Shown here in pieces: positions 54,301 to 64,000 of a stretch of DNA of 64,000 bases. Location: positions 2,432,258 through 2,496,257 of the forward strand of contig KL647299.1 in NCBI GenBank assembly GCA_000727475.1, in the 5' to 3' direction. How positions within the stretch are numbered: the first letter of the stretch is position 1; the number at the start of each line of letters is the position of its first letter. The notes beneath the pieces are model-generated. The model was not told the origin of the DNA, searched no databases, and saw only the letters and a list, made by a program, of their open reading frames with translations. The stretch comes from Sarcocystis neurona. Taxonomy: Eukaryota > Apicomplexa > Conoidasida > Eucoccidiorida > Sarcocystidae. A program made the translations under genes and the position numbers.

Positions 54301-56187
54301 GCAAGGAATCGCAGGAGGAGAGCCGCCCCCATCCCCCCCACAACCGAGAAAGCTCCTGACAGCAGCGCGTGTGTCCGCGGCCACCAGAGGACACACTACT
54401 TGCACGTCCTCGTCAACTTCTCCTCCCTCGGCGCTGCTGGCGTTCCCCTCGCCGCTCCGGAGAGTGGTGCTGCCGCTGTCGCGACCTCTTCTTCCCCTGC
54501 CGCTTACAACACTGCCGCTCGAAGAAGTGTCGCTCGGCCCGCTGCAGCACCTGCTGCTGCTCAGTCTGTGCGGAAGGCCAGAACAAGTCAGATCGATAAT
54601 CAACCCGATGGACAGGTGCCTGCGCACTACTTTGCTCGTGGCGTGTAACGGCGTTCCCACGTACAAACCATGCACAGCGGAGAGCGTCTCCCGTACGTCA
54701 GGAGTTGCACCAGCAGCTGCAGCTCCAGAAGAAGCAGCGGCAGGTCCAACGACCGCGTGGCCACCCGCAGGTCCCCGCCTATCACCAGCCGCAGCCCTGG
54801 TGCCCGCCGCGACAGGCGCAGGTGAGCTGCTGAGGACAACTGCAGGGCGAGGCACAACCGCGTCCCCGGGCACGTCCTCGAGCGCCTCCGTTTCTCCAGC
54901 AGCAGCGGCAGCGACAGACGGAGCTGCGTCAGACGCTGGCTGTTGCGCCGGAGGATTTCTATACACCAGCAGTGGGTAGCTCATATATGCCACAGAGTTC
55001 GTTGCACTGGGCGCGGCTGCTGCCTCGTTTTCTGTGTTGCTACTGACACACAGGAAGGGGAAGGCTGCTGCAAAGGCCTTCAGGCCGCCGCGAAGCCACG
55101 TCACTACCATGACGCCTCTTTCTCCTCCGCCTGCAGGGTGTCCACTTCTCCTTCTCCCCAAGCAGGGGGATCTCGGCTGTCGCTCCTCTAGATGCTGTTG
55201 CTCTGCACGCTTCTGGAGAGTTCCCGCAGCAGAAGACGGGGGCTCCTGCAAGGTCTTCGTGAGCTGCTGCAGCAGAAGAGCAACAGGAGCGCCGTCGAGC
55301 ATCACGTGCGACGCAGAAGCAGCACCGCCTGGCGCTTGCACACTTGTTGCGGTCGCAGCGCCGGTGGTGTGCTGCCTCATCAGCTGCTGGAAAGCCGTGT
55401 CTTCCTCGTGGGACGAGCCGTAGACGAGCAGCTCGTGTGGAGGCTGCTGCTGCAGCCGCTGAAGAACGGGCCCCCCCTGCAGCACCTGGGGCCCGGATAC
55501 CGCCTGGCGAACGTGTTGACACTCGAAAGCAGAAGGTGCCTGCAGGTCAACCAGCAGCACCGGCTTGCCCACGCCTACCGTGTGCTGCTGCAGCAAATTA
55601 TATACGTCTCGCACATCAATAGCACGCAGGCGCACGGCGACATGTGACGCATCCGCACAACATTTTCCACCGGTCGCCGCGCTCGTTCTCTCTTGCCTCA
55701 GCGCTCGCTGTTGATGCTTCTCGAGCTCAAGCAGTTCGTCTTGATGGTCGCACTGCTCCTGCTGCTGTCTCTGCCTTGGCTGCTGCGACGCCTGCTGCAA
55801 TCCCTGGTGCCGAACCTGGGGATCCCTGTGTCCCTCGCACTCGGGCTGCTGCGCGTGTCTTTCCTGTTCCAGCTTTCCCTGCCGTCCCCTCTGCAGGTGA
55901 AGCCGTTCACCTCCCTCCCCACCCTGCTGGTCTTGAGTCTCCCGCTGCTGCTGCCCTTGCTCCTGCTGTCGCGGCTGCTGCTCTTGCTGCTGCGGCTCTT
56001 GCTGCTGCTGTCGCTGCTGTTGCTGTCCCTGCTGCTGCTGTCCCTGCTGCTGTTGTCCCTGCTGCTGCATCTGTCGCTGCTGCATCTGTCGCTGTTGCTG
56101 CTCTTGTTGCTGCTTATATCGCCGGGCGCGGGCTTCTTCGCGAGCCTCGGCAAGCAGAGCAGCGAAATCAATAGCAGGAGAGCCCAT
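51364..56187 (-). CDS. PolyQ protein with rhodanese-like and phosphatase-like domains, catalytic cysteines missing
   Basis: Single open frame of 1,607 codons from ATG 56187 to TGA 51364. Residues 24-165 are glutamine-rich. At about 188-290 a rhodanese-like fold is suggested by VLLVDLQAPSAFECQHV and ELLVYGSSHEEDTAF, where the active-site Cys expected after VY is Gly. At about 500-540 VHGLYVGTPLHATSK resembles the start of dual-specificity phosphatases, and at about 760-790 SVLIVHSGDSEAWSGSAAAA resembles the P-loop, with Ser for Cys and no Arg. About 220 low-complexity residues separate the two halves. A Glu/Asp run lies near 916. C-terminal hydrophobic stretches near 1256-1305 and 1442-1465 could be membrane-associated. 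The rhodanese plus phosphatase order is that of MAP-kinase phosphatases; here it would bind rather than cleave. Introns cannot be excluded. Confidence 0.8.
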   Translation of the reverse strand: MGSPAIDFAALLAEAREEARARRYKQQQEQQQRQMQQRQMQQQGQQQQGQQQQGQQQQRQQQQEPQQQEQQPRQQEQGQQQRETQDQQGGEGGERLHLQRGRQGKLEQERHAQQPECEGHRDPQVRHQGLQQASQQPRQRQQQEQCDHQDELLELEKHQQRALRQERTSAATGGKCCADASHVAVRLRAIDVRDVYNLLQQHTVGVGKPVLLVDLQAPSAFECQHVRQAVSGPQVLQGGPVLQRLQQQPPHELLVYGSSHEEDTAFQQLMRQHTTGAATATSVQAPGGAASASHVMLDGAPVALLLQQLTKTLQEPPSSAAGTLQKRAEQQHLEERQPRSPCLGRRRSGHPAGGGERGVMVVTWLRGGLKAFAAAFPFLCVSSNTENEAAAAPSATNSVAYMSYPLLVYRNPPAQQPASDAAPSVAAAAAGETEALEDVPGDAVVPRPAVVLSSSPAPVAAGTRAAAGDRRGPAGGHAVVGPAAASSGAAAAGATPDVRETLSAVHGLYVGTPLHATSKVVRRHLSIGLIIDLTCSGLPHRLSSSRCCSGPSDTSSSGSVVSGRGRRGRDSGSTTLRSGEGNASSAEGGEVDEDVQVVCPLVAADTRAAVRSFLGCGGDGGGSPPAIPCWLEAMPQRQRELAAAAGRYLLPLGGSVELLKHTFGPPRRRSSTHRVFAGAAVKDDAECASKCSSLAVGGSTCKSSSSSRKTTGTADSDISLEPSGGTKMQLQWLKQKKGRGVAPVATAALDMGDSSSSGNTGRRISVLIVHSGDSEAWSGSAAAAVVAGFLFAQQKRLQLVLPQQEVRTAVALLSASWPSAPSLESPHRQQLQRFCEEERKRIGQQSVEGGKRGAAPKMERPFTCEKQRITSRDDLADRGSSSLPRCAVSVSPTATGPQAIERSQVAESCSFRSGKAEEEEEEDDEEEDWAGVRREEADDAYLAAAAALHTITLCGLPADPVFILSGDKENCASFSRGDTAEGVREGEDGDGKKPLEAREEEEWPIHLLIRLRRISRQVTLVVARLSASTEQDGEFDVCCTRESIPGTWSTGGSSSDCSADEAVADKSSVATGSRRSGGGECDKANDQAISEAAAGDTYSGCNRGFGHKQAGVADAPASLGLRIQENKEDFASETNRQYENGAVQLFACLCTEKTVEAEGAATSTREAAAPSEWPRRVETGTIAALKAKRVAGSYLYRLSTGTQGRCADGTVVLRNASDMSSRAMGERVDVCEAWELAANTVGCIVRSWSPRLGERVAFGVCGALRVLLRLLASACSVTLWQALSTPEYHKDVLSRVTTAWGALLLNACILWLRMAPALQRYVRPSVSERAENTRASVESSAAPSASHALLGETLLYTLLESILQLAKRLLLSRQYSRSDGAVTVPPGQRLLSWVEGDRSRRLRITPSTAASAGGVSTDSDAPEADVTGGERRSRFAEAGESWLLGFPTVGLSMLVGALYGTFLRPQLAPKLHRKLMRAASCLATGEVPPSPSVPVASTPTVEKKLSRVPPASRAAVAEAAAAAAVSSVGHILKSEAVQTALQLAEVWAAVHPENLQKLLQEALQGQGGTFPREDDKSQDVGTSRLPTSLGVVLRPLVFASEEYEGRK
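55747..56130. repeat. Interrupted CAG/CTG triplet tract encoding polyglutamine
   Basis: Imperfect CTG runs on the plus strand (CAG on the coding minus strand) at the 5' end of the gene at 51364-56187, densest around 55970-56110. The antisense leucine- and alanine-rich open frames here are by-products of the triplet repeat. Such homopolymer tracts are typical of Eimeria coding regions. Confidence 0.85.
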
Positions 56188-57405
56188 AGTTTTTTCTCGT
56201 TGTCCCAGAGCAGCGAGTAGACAATTTCACCCTGCGAACCAACCAGTCTCTTCGTCTTAATGCCTCTACGTCAAAACAGCAGCTGTCACGTGACTTCTAA
56301 ATGGCGCTGTCCTTCTTCGTAGCCTTGCGACACACACGTGATGGGACGCACATTTACAGCGTTTAGCTGGCATCTCAAGGACGTGACACGAGCCTAAGAA
56401 CCAGGAATAGCAATCCAAGCTGCTACAATAATATGTAGGCTTGAGCTGCTTTTCTGTTCCACAGGACTCTCTGTGCTCTGCTCTCACTCCTTTTGATTGA
56501 TGATGAAACTACCAAAAGTAGTGAGTTATAGTAGCTCCTTGCAGTCGAACTTCACGTCATATACACGTCTTAGCTGCTGCAACTGGGGGAGCCGATCCGA
56601 AGAAAAAGAGCTTCTTCTTGATTCCGTCGACCAGATCGCTATTGGTCAAGAGGTAACGGAAGACAGAGGACGGTTACTTTCCACTTTGTGTATATAGACT
56701 ATTACTTTCAAAACGTGGAAGAGTTACGCAAGGAGTGACACATGTTCGACAAGTGTATTTCGTCGTACCCCTCTCTTCCCGAATACATTAGTTATTAGAG
56801 AGGCACTACGTGATAACACGCGTCAGACGGTCCTCCTCGTCCCGTGCAGCCCCGGCAGAGTGCAGCTCGATGTGCGTCCCGCGCACTGGCGGGCCTGCTG
56901 GGTTTAGTGTCACCGGTACGAAGTGGATTCTCTAGCCTTCGGAGGCTGGTTCCTTTTAGAACGAAAGTAGCGGATCTTCTCAATCTTCAGTTACCACAAA
57001 GCGAACAGCGGTCACTTCAGAGTCGATCTGCCGCACGACGGCCGACTTCATCACGCAGGTCATCTCTTCCCTCCACTCGAAATAAAAAAGAGAACAGATT
57101 TGCTTGTTTGACGGGGGAGAGATGTTCGTAATTCCGCTTTTGAGCACCGTGTATCGCACACAGGTACGGTAAACACTGTTGATTTCCACTTGCGGAGTAG
57201 ACTGCTTGCGCGCTCCATCGTGGAAGGTAAACGCACCCTTCATTATTCGTAAGAGGACTTGAAATGGGCTCCTTCTAAGAGCATCACGCTTCTCCAGAAG
57301 CAAATGTCCACCTCCAGAGAGTGTGTTGATACAGGAGTGCCGTGTAATGCTTTGCTGCCACGCACACAATGAACCAAGTACGTGCTGCAAAGCATGCATA
57401 GCTGT

Positions 57406-57438
57406 TGCAGCAGCAGCAGCAGCAGCGCGGCGGCGGCG
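57406..57438 (+). repeat. GCA then GCG triplet microsatellite
   Basis: About seven CAG/GCA units followed by four GCG units. On the minus strand this reads as an alanine run within the frame 57726-56980. Confidence 0.8.
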
Positions 57439-57916
57439 AGATGCTCCGTGCGACAACCGAAGTTGTAGCAGCCACACCGAAGATACCGTGGAAGCACGTA
57501 AACGAGGCCATGTTTGGGGAAAGAAGAGCGTGTAAATACGTGAGATGACACTTATACTCGAAGAGAGATCGGCGTCAACAGTCGTAAAGACGGTGGCACA
57601 TCGATTGATAGCGGTGACCCTTTCACGTGGAACAAACACGTAGATGTACTTAAGATTCAAAAGACGCTTTTCAGTTGTATTAGTGCCGTCCATAAGGCCG
57701 ACACACCTTTGATGCCATGTGCGCACATATGCGTATGGATCAGTCTACAACTACGCGCGTGAATCGATATACGGATATACATACACGTACTCTGAACAAG
57801 TATGCTTACGCATGTACGTGTCTACACAAAAGTGGAAGTATACGAAAAAGTTGGTGAGGGGGAAGAACCTCAGTGCAACCTCTTCATCGGTCCGGCGGAG
57901 TAGTTCATGGAGTATA

Positions 57917-57932
57917 AGTATGTATGTATGTC
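57917..57932 (+). repeat. TATG tetranucleotide microsatellite
   Basis: Short GTAT/TATG run, about four units, in an AT-rich stretch. Confidence 0.7.
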
Positions 57933-58029
57933 TATCCACATACAGTCATGTGTAAGAACTGAGCTCACATATGTACGTACGTCACCTAGCGAGGTTGCAT
58001 GTGGCTTGTTATATACACATAATCCGTAC

Positions 58030-58044
58030 ATATATATATATATA
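58030..58044 (+). repeat. AT dinucleotide microsatellite
   Basis: Seven to eight TA units, flanked by AT-rich sequence with no coding signal. Confidence 0.8.
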
Positions 58045-59599
58045 CACCAAAGGTGCGCACACTCAATTTGTGGGGAGATATCGGCCGACAACGACATATA
58101 TCTACACCATACACACGTGTATTTCAAACCGAAAGTCAGCGATTCTTTTGGCAGCAACCAAAAAAACCTCTGGCCACAAGTCGTCCCTTATTAGAAACAG
58201 CACTGCACAACTAATTTACGGCAGCTGGTACCACGTGAAACCGTCTTCAACATCTAGAACTGTAAAGAACCTCCGCTTGAGAGAGAGGCTCTCCGTTCAA
58301 GGAACAGCACATGTAAGCGCCTCCAGCGTTCAAAGGTCTCCCTTCAGTACCCGGATCTCTCCTGCTTGTACAGTAGAGTGTTTTCAACGTAATAGAAGTG
58401 CGCCGCGTCCACCAGCTCATGTTTTCCGTTGATGTGTACAGAGCCATGCCTGACCTGCACAAGTGTGCGCATTTGTAGCACTGCATGAACTTGTCCTCAT
58501 GCGACTTCACCAGATGTCCTCGAAGCCACATTCAAATGAGAAGTTTGCCAACGACGTACGTTGCGCAGCGCTGTCCTGCGTGCAGTCCCAAATGGCTAAG
58601 GCATCCCACATACGTTTTTCGATAACTTCTTCAGCCGAAATATCCAAGAAATACACTGTACTGTTCCAGCGTTGCGAGACACCATCATGCCGCTCGATTA
58701 TTTTGACCTTTCTTAGTATATTTGTAAAGGGCACACATGTTAAAGAGAGCAAATGTTCCAGCAACTACCAGGCTCGCTTTTGCGTACACGTGTGGCAGAT
58801 GCATCCAGAGATCAACCACCACATTAGCGCGCATATCGCCCTCCTGTAAATGCTGTCGAGCACTAACAGCGTGCATCTGCGTACCCTTTCGAATAGTCCA
58901 ACACGTGTGTACTGTTGTAACTGCAAACAATTATGCGCGCCCTCCCTGATGTCCTCTCTTTTAGGGAAAGATGGCTGCGTTCGTTCTGCTAACAATTTGT
59001 CTTCGTAACTCTATCACTCGATACAGTGTTGTGGATTACACTACTCAGCAGGCGCTGCTGACGATTCACGTGCGTGATATCAAAGGACTCACGTGTCTGG
59101 GGAAGTCACCACGAGGTGCAACGTCGGTAGCAAGCCCGTGAGGTGGTGGGCCAGCCGACAAATTTCGGGCCGATCGAATATTCGAATATATGGCTGCCTG
59201 CGCATGGTACTTTTCCCTCGATCATCAGTGTGCAGGAAAAAAGTATGCGAACGTCGCCGACCGACCCTGACGCGGTTTCGGCAGCTATACGGAAAGCAAT
59301 GCGTTCCCTTTTGTACGTATGTAGAAAGTGGCATTAAGGAGGCAATGGCATTGAATCTTAGCAACTACGGCTACCAACAAGGACGGAACACAACTCGTCA
59401 CACGAAATGCAGTGCATTAGCTCTCTGTGCTACTCGCAAACGGTCGGTGTGAAGCATCTTGCCGGACAACATTCGGGATTTGCGCATCCTCACACGCCTA
59501 TACACTCCTTCGTCTGATTAGACATACGTATTAAAAAAAATCCTCTAGATGCGCGGGTACGCTGCACCGGCGTGGCGTGTAACAGCCCCCGTTCTGGGC

Positions 59600-59744
59600 C
59601 GGTCTGTGTCGAGTCCGCCAACGAACAAGCAGAGCTCCATCAGTACCAAGTTCCCACCACTGCCTGGAAATTGAAGTTTGCACTGTATGCGGAGAACCCG
59701 TTTTGCGCCTCTTGCAGCAGCAGCAGGGGAAAAAGAACGAACTT
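59600..59744 (-). CDS. Candidate exon resembling copy B exon 16
   Basis: Acceptor CGCCTGCAG, phase 1; the 3' end is approximate. After an alanine run it reads LRIQCKLQFPGSGGNLVLM. See the candidate gene entry for the alignment. Confidence 0.4.
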
Positions 59745-62599
59745 CTGCAGGCGTACGTGAGCCATCCTCGTGCACATCAGTCTGTGCGAAACGTTGCTAC
59801 AAACTCCATGTTATAAGGTACGTCGGCAGGGTTGCTATCAACCTTCATTAATTATTTCCATACCGTATAAGTATATGCCGATTTCCCCGAGTTACGTGGT
59901 ATCTTACGGATTGTAGAGGTGCTCCTACACGCCGACCTAGGAGTCAATTGACAGTGAAGTGCACGTGTATAATGCGGGTGGCCAGACGTGTGTAGTCCAG
60001 GAATTGTGTACAGATCCAACAAGTACAGATCCAAGAAGGCTTCTTAAGTACCTGTACACTCAGAGATCTGTCGTGCACGTCGGCAACCATGTCTGATATC
60101 CGCCAATTGCTGCTGCTGGAGAAAAGAGACATTACGGATGGCTCATGCAACGCGCGCGTTTTGCGCTTGAAGCTCTGTGCGCTGATCGTTACGAAAACAA
60201 AAGAGTGTCACGTCCTGATCCACAAAGCATACAAATTTTGTAACTTTTGAGGCATGATAATGCTCGTGCCCGTCTGAAATAGCCGGCGTGGAACAAGTCT
60301 CCGCACAAAAACTTTGCTGAGCGACAGCTGTAGCGACAACCTACGACTGACTGAAAGCTTGTTACTTGTAGCCGTCTCACCGCGTGCCCACAACAACAGA
60401 TCCCCCACCACTGTATACAGCAGTTGCTCACTTCGTTTCTTCTGCCGACCAGATAACGCTTGAGCCGCGGCTCGCGTCTCTACGTTACTCGCGCAGCAAG
60501 TCAAAACTGAGCAACTCCGGCACTAGCAAGCAAAATCAGGAGCACGCAACAGAGACCGTTGGCATCAACGGGATTGCTGCTCTTGTCCGCTGCCATTTTG
60601 TGGTAACACGATTTTCTCCTCGTACCTAGAACCATTGCCGCCAACGGCATGACGTGGTCGCCACTTTGCAAAGCAAAGCACATAGTGCAGACTCGGAAGA
60701 CTCACAACGTGCTAATCGCAAGCTCGATGCTCCTTTGAAATGATGTCAGGCGTCGGTAGGATACAACCACGATAGAAGATCCGTATTTACCTAATGACGA
60801 TACGATCAAGCACATCTGTGTCCTCACACGCACATACCGCCGCACCTCGCTCGCGTGCATGCGATTGCGAAGCTGCACCAGATTTAAAGTGTGTAGGTGC
60901 GTTGTGCGTAGAAGAAAAAGAGCAGGCGGGACGTAAACGACTAGTATGGGGTACCAGTGGATACAACGCCGCTCGGCAACGCCTGCTCGCGCCCGTAACG
61001 TCGCACACGATGCGAGGATGGGTGACAATACGCGGCAGCTACCGCTGCAGGGAGAAACATCCTTTCGGGTTTATGAGAGGAAATGGGAATTCTATTCACT
61101 GACGTCAGCTACAGAAGAGCCTTGCAAGTGCAGAGAGACATGGGTAGTACGCATAACCAGCATGATGCATTGAAAGAAGCACCGGAAATATATTCTTGTC
61201 TTGCACAAATGGAGTATCTCGGTCGAAAAGATTGACCACTGGAATCTGCACGAGACGGTGGACAGTCCCTATGATCCTTCCCAGGAAGCACTAAATCATA
61301 AAGAGTTTTCGGCTTATCAGTCGTACAGCACGAAAATTTGTGGATCAACTTCCACCAACTGAAGAACAAACGCGTAGGAGACACGATAACGTAGACGTTT
61401 TCTCGTGCAAAAATACGGCTCACCGCCTCACGTATCTCCTTCCAGATACACACGCCTGCACCTATACAGACTGTTGGCCATCTACTGAGCAACCCCAGCA
61501 ATTCTCAACCGTAGTACCTCAATCAGCATGCCTCTCGACTCTACACCCACTCCCTTTCACTACCATTACGTCGCGGCGAACGCTAGAAAACGTATCTGGA
61601 CTTTTCTAGCCAAGATCCTTAGAACAATCCTGTATAAGGCAGTGGGTGGCCCGCCTACTTCTCCGTTCATCGGCGAGCTTAGAGCAACACACAAAACCTT
61701 CTGCGCGCCTTGGCACGGTCGCTGCTCCGCCGCGCCCTGTAGCTCAGCGATGCTGTTTCACGGGTACCCTCGCAAAAAATTAAGCAACTGCAGGCACCAC
61801 GTTATACACCAACAATCCACGTGCATAATCTACGTGTGGAGCTGGTCAATCTGCTGACACAACGGATATACACCCTGACGTATACACGCACAGCCTACGC
61901 CCCCAGACACGTCCAGCAACTCAACTCGCTGCAGACACTGGACGCACAAAACTTCGACATACATATACGAACTGTACCCGTGAATACGTAGGTGTTTCCA
62001 CTGGTGTTCACACACGTATACACAGGTGGTGGGCGCTGTAAGAAACGCCCGTGATTTAAAACTCATCCGGAGTCTTGAATGGGAACCTGCCTTGCTTCTG
62101 TGCAGTTGCTCCCGGCCTTCCCATGGTGTTCAACGTAGAACACAACAGGATTATAGCTTCCAGTATGCAAAATCAAGACCACCCACGCAAATACACACAT
62201 ATAAATCCACGACGGCATGCTGAATATGAAAGCTGTCGTACACCTGCTAACCCCTACGACTTGTTGCTCGAACGCTTCACGAGCACGTGTGTCCCACGAT
62301 AGCGGCACAGTGTGCAGCTGCAACAGTGTGGGCTGTTCAACAACAGACACACGACAAATTAGCCTGCGGAGGGATCCTAAAAAAACTGTCGTGAGCTGCA
62401 TGTGCTGCTCAAGAATCTGCTACGAGTGCCAAATGACCGGGACTATCCGCACCGTGTCTTGCTGCAAAAAACTGCCTTCCGTGCGTAGGGGGGTAATTGT
62501 TTCAAAGGCTCAGTACACAGTTCTTCAACAAACAAGTACCTGTTCTCTAAAGCAACATCCGGTAGCAGCTGTAGCAACTCCTCTGCTTTTTGATCCCCC
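59600..62599 (-). CDS. Candidate multi-exon gene, possibly a third relative of the giant genes
   Basis: Five minus-strand candidate exons have good acceptors and mostly phase 1 borders, as in the giant genes: 62599-62540, 62363-62244, 61455-about 61280, 60479-60381, 59744-about 59600. The last carries LRIQCKLQFPGSGGNLVLM, which matches SIQLVLYPDSNGSTHLYA of copy B exon 16 in the spacing of IQ, L, P, S and G. The third carries a helix then YVIVSPTRLFF, like the recurring helix-strand blocks. No start, stop or complete joining was found, so this is a lead rather than a gene model. Confidence 0.35.
60381..60479 (-). CDS. Candidate 99-nt exon
   Basis: Acceptor AGTAACGTAG, donor CGCG|GTGAGA, phase 1 on both sides. 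Encodes a single helix, RAAAQALSGRQKKRSEQLL, ending LLLWAR. Confidence 0.4.
61280..61455 (-). CDS. Candidate exon with helix-strand block
   Basis: Acceptor TAGGTGCAG (phase 1); the 3' end is not determined. Encodes WKEIREAVSRIFARENVY, then VIVSPTRLFFSWWKL. The pattern resembles VPVVFLDKRNRVFFV of copy B exon 6 and HNVLIWNAELSQVYTLK of exon 16. Confidence 0.4.
62244..62363 (-). CDS. Candidate 120-nt exon
   Basis: Acceptor CCTCCGCAG, donor AGCAG|GTGTAC, phase 2 on both sides. Encodes LICRVSVVEQPTLLQ and a helix ending in EAFEQQV. Confidence 0.4.
62540..62599 (-). CDS. Candidate 60-nt exon
   Basis: Acceptor CCCTGTTACAG, donor AACAG|GTACTT, phase 2 on both sides. Encodes the helix GDQKAEELLQLLPDVALEN. 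It joins in frame with 62363-62244. Confidence 0.42.
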
Positions 62600-63031
62600 C
62601 TGTAACAGGGACGGTGACGCAGTGTAGAAGGCACTGCTTTTGGCACATGAACTTTCTTCAAAGACGGTTTGCTACTCCGCGTAACTACCAGTGTGAAGGC
62701 AGCAGAAAAAGTGTGCTCCAGATAAAGTACGTAAAGCGTCCGCTGCTGCTGCCGTTTAAAAGTGCAATAGCACGCGTGCGCCGTATCCGACGGATCATGG
62801 GACACACTTTTGCTAGTGTCCCACAATCTTGATATCATCTGTGACCTGCGCACCTGCATCTCATTAGAGACTGCCAGAAACAGAAAGGGAGCGCACAATG
62901 AAAACTTTCGTATTTCTCACTTCCATCTCTTATACCAAAACAACTGCTCGGATTCGCTCTATAACTTCCTTTTGCACGCGCAGCTCTCCCGAAAGCGTCG
63001 CGGGATACGCGCGTCTTGCCTGCATCCGAAT
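62600..63031. other. Spacer with no supported gene
   Basis: Short frames on both strands, none with matching splice signals. May include a 5' exon of the candidate gene on the minus strand. Confidence 0.4.
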
Positions 63032-64000
63032 CTACTCAGGAAAGGGCATGGTGACAACGGGCAGGTGGTTGTTACTGCTACTACCGCTCTTATCGGCATT
63101 CTGACTTTCTTCTTGCCTGTAGCGGGCAACGTGCTGCTGCTGCGCTATTGTTTCATGGACTACAGCATCTAAAGCAGAAATAGCATTCGTCTCTGGCTCT
63201 ACCCAGGCGCCTCCGCTTCCAGCACCTTCGTCTCCAGGCCTGCTGCTGCCATTAACCGTGACACCTCTGGCGTGACTCACGTCGCGCGCGCTTCTCGCTC
63301 CGCTGCTGCCACGTGCGCCGTCAGTGTACTCATGAACGCCAGCGTACCCGTGCGCATCCTGTCCTGCAAACGACGAGGCGGGAGGCCCACTCATCAGCGG
63401 CTGCTGTGGCTGTTGTTCGATCTGTTCTGCACCACCAGCCACATCCGCGTTCACAGGAAAGTGGCTCCCGCTGGTACTATTCCTGCTGCTGCTGTTTGCG
63501 TCATGCGTAAGAGGAGACGGACCCTGAAGGAGTCTGTCGGTCATATACTCTACCTGATGGTGTGTCCGTCCCAGAGATGTTCCTGCGGATGCTGCTCGTG
63601 CTCCTCCTAGTGATGCCGCTCCTGTTTGTGCTTGTGCTGCTGGTGGGCCTGCAGGAGTGGGAGCATCGCACGGTGCAGCGAGTTGCTGCTGTCGCTGTCG
63701 CACGGGAGTCACGGCCGCAGGCTGCTGACTGGCACTGCCTCCCCCAAATAACGGCAGGGCAGTTGGCAGCGCTCCCTGAAATTCCGTAGAATTAACCTCG
63801 GCCGCAAGCTGCTCTTCCTCTGCTTCCTGTTGCCTAGGAAGACTGGTGGTCCACCAGTATTCCATACCCGCTGTCGTAAAGTCGTCTTCTTCCTGTGCCG
63901 CTGTGCTGGCGCTACTGCAGTGCGAGCTGCGCAGTGCGCCCGCGCCCCTGACACCGACCCTACGCATGTTGTTAGCGCCGTTGCAACCCACACGCTTCGG
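63032..64000 (-). CDS. Low-complexity protein, 5' end beyond the window
   Basis: Open minus-strand frame of at least 319 codons from the right edge to a stop at 63032. The first in-frame ATG inside the window is at 63967, but the frame is open upstream of it, so the true start may be outside. Rich in Ala, Gly, Ser and Gln with short polyQ and polyS runs and no recognisable domain. The Ser/Asn/Gln composition fits a disordered coccidian protein. The function is unknown. Confidence 0.6.
   Translation of the reverse strand, partial: PKRVGCNGANNMRRVGVRGAGALRSSHCSSASTAAQEEDDFTTAGMEYWWTTSLPRQQEAEEEQLAAEVNSTEFQGALPTALPLFGGGSASQQPAAVTPVRQRQQQLAAPCDAPTPAGPPAAQAQTGAASLGGARAASAGTSLGRTHHQVEYMTDRLLQGPSPLTHDANSSSRNSTSGSHFPVNADVAGGAEQIEQQPQQPLMSGPPASSFAGQDAHGYAGVHEYTDGARGSSGARSARDVSHARGVTVNGSSRPGDEGAGSGGAWVEPETNAISALDAVVHETIAQQQHVARYRQEESQNADKSGSSSNNHLPVVTMPFPE

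Larger units (their letters stand above)
56188..59600. other. Region without a confident gene
   Basis: Contains the 5' region of the polyQ gene, then microsatellites and short frames. Two minus-strand frames read like coding sequence: 58764-58507 (with TVYFLDISAEEVIEKRMWDA) and parts of 57726-56980 (with FQVLLRIMKGAFTF). I could not tie them together with splice signals. They may be exons of the candidate gene upstream at 59600-62600. Confidence 0.4.

Noticed and set aside
55693..56220. Long leucine-rich and alanine-rich plus-strand frames.
   Set aside because: They are antisense by-products of the CAG tract in the polyQ gene.
58507..58764. Minus-strand frame proposed as a match to copy B exon 15 (FLDISAEEVIEKRMWDA against SVLDTEEIRKAVFRMVV).
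   Set aside because: The similarity is short and no clean acceptor precedes it; left as an unplaced coding-like stretch.
61735..61800. TAGCTCAG motif suggesting a tRNA D-arm.
   Set aside because: No T-arm consensus and no acceptor stem pairing in range; the same motif near 13095 fails for the same reason.

Overview
This window looks like nuclear DNA of an apicomplexan coccidian, most likely of the Eimeria/Cyclospora type. The evidence is intron-rich genes with GT–AG introns, near-balanced base composition, a CAG-rich polyglutamine gene next to repeat-poor DNA, and secreted giant proteins. I saw no operon or other bacterial feature. The species is inferred, not proven.

Positions 1–50.5 kb hold the main find: two giant paralogous genes arranged head to head. 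Copy A is on the minus strand (20590 down to 172, with its 3' end outside the window). Copy B is on the plus strand (25098–50467). I built both exon by exon from splice signals, reading frame and mutual protein similarity. Copy B closes as one open frame of 30 exons, about 4,700 residues. Copy A gives 23 exons and about 3,475 residues inside the window. Most splice junctions are phase 1 and fall at matching protein positions in the two copies, and several exon pairs have identical length (228/228, 138/138, 116/116 nt). Each copy starts with a different signal-peptide exon. A roughly 4.5 kb region without a recognisable gene lies between them and presumably carries both promoters. The proteins are mostly helical, carry a recurring helix-then-two-strand motif, and have one large hydrophobic exon that may insert in or associate with membrane. 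I do not recognise the family.

Positions 50.5–51.4 kb are spacer. At 51364–56187 (minus) there is a single 1,607-codon open frame: a polyQ N-terminus, a rhodanese-like domain, a dual-specificity-phosphatase-like domain split by a long insert, and a C-terminal part with hydrophobic stretches. The expected catalytic cysteines appear to be missing from both domains, so it reads as a pseudo-phosphatase scaffold.

Positions 56.2–63 kb are harder to read. They contain microsatellites and scattered candidate minus-strand exons, one of which resembles part of the A/B family, so a third related gene may lie here. At 63032–64000 (minus) is a low-complexity coding region that runs off the right edge.
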